The translations under genes and the position numbers were made by a program. Under the pieces are notes generated by a model. The model was not told where the DNA came from. It did not search any database and saw nothing but the letters and a program-made list of their open reading frames with translations. This document shows positions 61,148 to 64,000 of a stretch of 64,000 bases of DNA, one piece after another (the first letter of the stretch is position 1; each line of letters opens with the position of its first letter). Source of the stretch: Porphyromonas sp. GTDB taxonomy: Bacteria > Bacteroidota > Bacteroidia > Bacteroidales > Porphyromonadaceae. The stretch lies in assembly GCA_022772085.1 (NCBI GenBank), contig JALFBN010000003.1:124001-188000 (forward strand), written 5' to 3'.

Positions 61148-61660
61148 ATGAATTTCATGGGAGATACGGATCCAAGAGTATTCCTATCGCTAGGTAGTAA
61201 TCTAGGGGATAGATGGCATTTGATATCTTCAGCCATTGACGCTCTGGCACAGCAGGTAGGTTCTATTGTTTCCATTGCCCCATACATAGAAACTCAACCT
61301 TGGGGATTCTCTTCAGAGTACCTATTCCTCAATACAGCCATTGAGATAAAAACCGACCTATCCCCTATGGAGTTGCTGAAGCAGACACAATCCATTGAGC
61401 ATATGTTGGGGAGGAAATACAAACATAAGGTGGGTGAAGCCTATCAAGATAGACCCATTGACATTGATATATTGCTGTACGGCGAAGAGATTGTTGACGA
61501 AAGCAATGAACTACAAGTGCCTCATCCGCTACTGCACAAACGAGATTTCGTACTCAATCCATTGTCTGCAATCGCTCCAAATGTAGTCCACCCGACGTCA
61601 CATCAGCGAATAGATTCCTTACTAACAGTTATCACAAATGAGTATAACCCACCTTACTGA
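61148..61660 (+). CDS. folK: 2-amino-4-hydroxy-6-hydroxymethyldihydropteridine diphosphokinase
   Basis: 170 aa; VFLSLGSNLGDRW, DRPIDIDILLYG, VPHPLLHKRDFVLNPL. Confidence 0.93.
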   Translation: MNFMGDTDPRVFLSLGSNLGDRWHLISSAIDALAQQVGSIVSIAPYIETQPWGFSSEYLFLNTAIEIKTDLSPMELLKQTQSIEHMLGRKYKHKVGEAYQDRPIDIDILLYGEEIVDESNELQVPHPLLHKRDFVLNPLSAIAPNVVHPTSHQRIDSLLTVITNEYNPPY

Positions 61661-63047
61661 TAATGCAACTATTTGTGCCCTTGCCTCTGGACGAGGGGGA
61701 GGGATTGCACTCATTCGGGTATCTGGGAGTGAGACTCTTCGGATTGTTTCGCACTTTTTTACGACCAAAGATGTCGAGTGGCGACCGAGACATGCCTACT
61801 ATGGTTTGTGGAAAATCCACGGAACGATCATTGACGAAGTCGTTGTTACCTACTATCGAATGCCTCACTCCTATACCGGAGAAGATCTCGTGGAGGTCTC
61901 GTGTCATGCCTCGCCATACATTATACGAACTATCATAGAGGGACTTATTAGAGAAGGTTGTCGCCCTGCCGACCCTGGAGAATATACATTGCGGAGCTAT
62001 CTTAATGGCAAAAAAGATCTCACGGAAGCAGAAGCCGTTGCAGATATTATTGTAGCAGAGAGTGCCGTCCAACATCGTATTGCTCTACAACAAATACAAG
62101 GAAGACTTCGCACAGAACTAGAGGGATTGCACAGTGCTCTCCTCAAATTTGCGTCTCTCATGGAGTTGGAATTGGACTTCAGTGAGGAAGATGTCGAGTT
62201 TGCCAACAGGGAGCAATTGCACACCTTAGCCGTCTCAATCGGTCAGCGTATTGACCAACTTATTGCTAGTTTTAATCAGGGAAAAAGTTTGCATGATGGT
62301 ATTCCCATCGCGATTATAGGTGAACCGAATACAGGTAAGAGTACGCTACTCAACGCTTTGTTACAAGAGGAGCGAGCCATTGTAAGTGATATTGCGGGCA
62401 CAACTCGAGATACTATTGAAGAACGTTTGATTATCGAGGGGGTCCTTTTTAGGATCATTGACACAGCAGGACTAAGAGAGACAAGCGATCCCATCGAACG
62501 TATTGGTATTGATCGCACCTATCAAAAGGCAGAGAAAGCCACAATTATTTTGGTACTTCTCGATGCCGTAAAAGTCTTACAAAGAGGGATAGATTCGCTT
62601 CTTGCACAGCTAGAACCCATAAAATCAGAGTCGAAGCAACAGATTATCTTGATCAATAAGATGGATCTGATCCCTGATAGCAAGGATCAAGAGCAGGCCC
62701 TTTCTTTGGTCACTTCTCATTTCCCTGAAAATTGCATCATACCATTATCGGCCAAAGAGGGACTTGGCATAAAGTCCCTTCAGGAGGCGATGCTCACTAC
62801 AAGTGGTGCATTACAAATCGGAGAAGAGGATATCTTTATCACGAACGAACGCCACCTAAAAGCACTTCAAGAGGCAAGAGAATACTTACTTCGGGTCCTT
62901 GACGCATTGGATACAGGGGTTTCTGCGGATCTAATTGTTCATGATCTACGATTTGTACTGAATGCTCTCGGTGAAATTACAGGAGACACCATCTCTGGAG
63001 AAGATATCCTTCACTCCATTTTTACTCACTTTTGCATCGGCAAGTAG
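61638..63047 (+). CDS. mnmE: tRNA uridine-5-carboxymethylaminomethyl(34) synthesis GTPase MnmE
   Basis: 469 aa; GEPNTGKSTLLNALL, DIAGTTRDTIEE, C-terminal FCIGK; overlaps the folK 3' end. Confidence 0.96.
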   Translation: MSITHLTDNATICALASGRGGGIALIRVSGSETLRIVSHFFTTKDVEWRPRHAYYGLWKIHGTIIDEVVVTYYRMPHSYTGEDLVEVSCHASPYIIRTIIEGLIREGCRPADPGEYTLRSYLNGKKDLTEAEAVADIIVAESAVQHRIALQQIQGRLRTELEGLHSALLKFASLMELELDFSEEDVEFANREQLHTLAVSIGQRIDQLIASFNQGKSLHDGIPIAIIGEPNTGKSTLLNALLQEERAIVSDIAGTTRDTIEERLIIEGVLFRIIDTAGLRETSDPIERIGIDRTYQKAEKATIILVLLDAVKVLQRGIDSLLAQLEPIKSESKQQIILINKMDLIPDSKDQEQALSLVTSHFPENCIIPLSAKEGLGIKSLQEAMLTTSGALQIGEEDIFITNERHLKALQEAREYLLRVLDALDTGVSADLIVHDLRFVLNALGEITGDTISGEDILHSIFTHFCIGK

Positions 63048-63088
63048 TCGCTGATTACCAACGATAACGAAGCATCACCAAATATCAC

Positions 63089-63118
63089 AAAGGCACTCAT
63101 TATGAGTGCCTTTCCTTT
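63089..63118 (+). terminator. Rho-independent terminator downstream of mnmE
   Basis: AAAGGCACTCATTATGAGTGCCTTT followed by CCTTTT. Confidence 0.7.
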
Positions 63119-63236
63119 TGCCTTTTCTGTTCGTTAGGCATCGTTCGACGCTGTTCTTTCGCACATTTCTGTACCTCATTTGTACCGCAGGCTCCTCACC
63201 CGCCCGACAGCCCCTCGCGTATATACCGAGATGCCG

Positions 63237-63280
63237 GACAAAGTTGACAATGGCTGACAATAATTGACGATAGTAGACAA
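63237..63280 (+). repeat. five GACAA-type direct repeats with ~10-bp spacing upstream of the HTH gene
   Basis: GACAA at 63237, 63246, 63256, GACGA at 63266, GACAA at 63276; spacing 9/10/10/10 bp; ends 24 bp before ATG 63304. Confidence 0.8.
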
Positions 63281-63303
63281 ATAATGGCGAAATGATAAGT
63301 GAT

Positions 63304-64000
63304 ATGGCAGGAAGCAAAATACCCATCAAGAAAATATGCGAGTATTGTAATTCAGAGTTTTACGCTCACAAGGGAAGTACAAGATATTGTTCGCACACTT
63401 GCAATAGTAGAGCCTATAAACAAATGAAGCGAGAGGCGAAAACACGTACTATTGAAACAGCAGAACAAGAGAAAAAAGTCAAGGATATTATATCTCGTCC
63501 TTACCTCAAAATCTCAGAAGCTGGAAGGTTGCTCGGAGTCGCTCGACAGACTATATATGAGCACATTTATGCTGGTCGCCTCAGAGCCTCCAAGATAACA
63601 AGCCGTCTTTCTGTTGTCAGGCGTGAAGACATTGAGCTGATGTTAGCGGAGCGGCCTTATGAGAAGCGACAACCAAGAGATACAATCGTAATCACTGATC
63701 TATATACGACAGACGAGGTCTGCGAGACCTACACTATTGCTCGTTCTACACTCTTTGCGATAGCCAAACGTGAGCATATTCCTCGCACTCATAACCGAGG
63801 TAAGACCTATTGGAGTAAACGACACATTGATGCCTACTTTGCGAAGAAAGCCCCCGATGCTTCGATTACAGAATGGTGTACAGCCGAAGATATATCGTCT
63901 CGCTTTGGCATGACTACTACAGCGGTCTACAACTTCGTCTTTGACCACAATATTCCCAAGAAGAAGGTCAAAGGGAAAAGTTATTACTCTACACAGCACG
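63304..64000 (+). CDS. Zn-finger plus tandem (three) excisionase-type helix-turn-helix domain protein, truncated by window edge
   Basis: Open frame from ATG 63304 to window end with no stop: MAGSKIPIKKICEYCNSEFYAHKGSTRYCSHTCNSRAYKQ...YLKISEAGRLLGVARQTIYEHIYAGRLRA...LYTTDEVCETYTIARSTLFAIAKREHIPR...WCTAEDISSRFGMTTTAVYNFVFDHNIPKKK. Missing from the supplied ORF track because it has no stop. Confidence 0.85.
   Translation, partial: MAGSKIPIKKICEYCNSEFYAHKGSTRYCSHTCNSRAYKQMKREAKTRTIETAEQEKKVKDIISRPYLKISEAGRLLGVARQTIYEHIYAGRLRASKITSRLSVVRREDIELMLAERPYEKRQPRDTIVITDLYTTDEVCETYTIARSTLFAIAKREHIPRTHNRGKTYWSKRHIDAYFAKKAPDASITEWCTAEDISSRFGMTTTAVYNFVFDHNIPKKKVKGKSYYSTQH

Noticed and set aside
63075-63329. 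84-aa minus ORF downstream of mnmE
   Set aside because: Covers the mnmE terminator and the phased repeat array; no plausible domain.
1-64000. CRISPR array, tRNA/rRNA genes, intact IS transposase, restriction or toxin-antitoxin system
   Set aside because: Looked for by eye; no regular repeat-spacer pattern, tRNA T-loop or acceptor pairs, or recognisable transposase/restriction/TA proteins were found.

Overview
The window is a 64 kb chromosomal segment from a member of Bacteroidota. Gene content and family-level matches (PorT, type IX secretion C-terminal domains, TAnnTTTG-type promoters) suggest a Porphyromonas-like organism. Most of it is housekeeping: a butyryl-CoA module (acd-etfB-etfA-crotonase-hbd), nadBCA, rpsF-rpsR-rplI, dapB-lepB-lepB-like-wbqC, dnaA, xseA, ruvB, upp, porT, queG, pyrE, trmD, nadE, parC, radA, prfB, topB, clpC-like, htpG, ftsX, uppP, truB, queA, folK and mnmE. 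Accessory or unusual parts are: (i) a decayed Mu-like phage morphogenesis remnant at ~4.3-5.6 kb; (ii) two type IX secretion (T9SS) CTD proteins, one an LRR protein and one almost only a CTD; (iii) a signal-peptidase-like paralogue that appears to lack its catalytic dyad; (iv) dnaA with a consensus-like promoter and a ~265-nt leader full of short inverted repeats; (v) prfB with the classic +1 programmed frameshift; (vi) a ClpC-type unfoldase without the N-terminal Clp repeat domain; (vii) at the right edge, downstream of mnmE, a Zn-finger plus triple-HTH protein preceded by five GACAA-type repeats at ~10-bp spacing, probably the edge of an integrative element that continues outside the window. 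No tRNA, rRNA, CRISPR array or intact transposase was seen. All family assignments come from reading the sequence; no searches were run.
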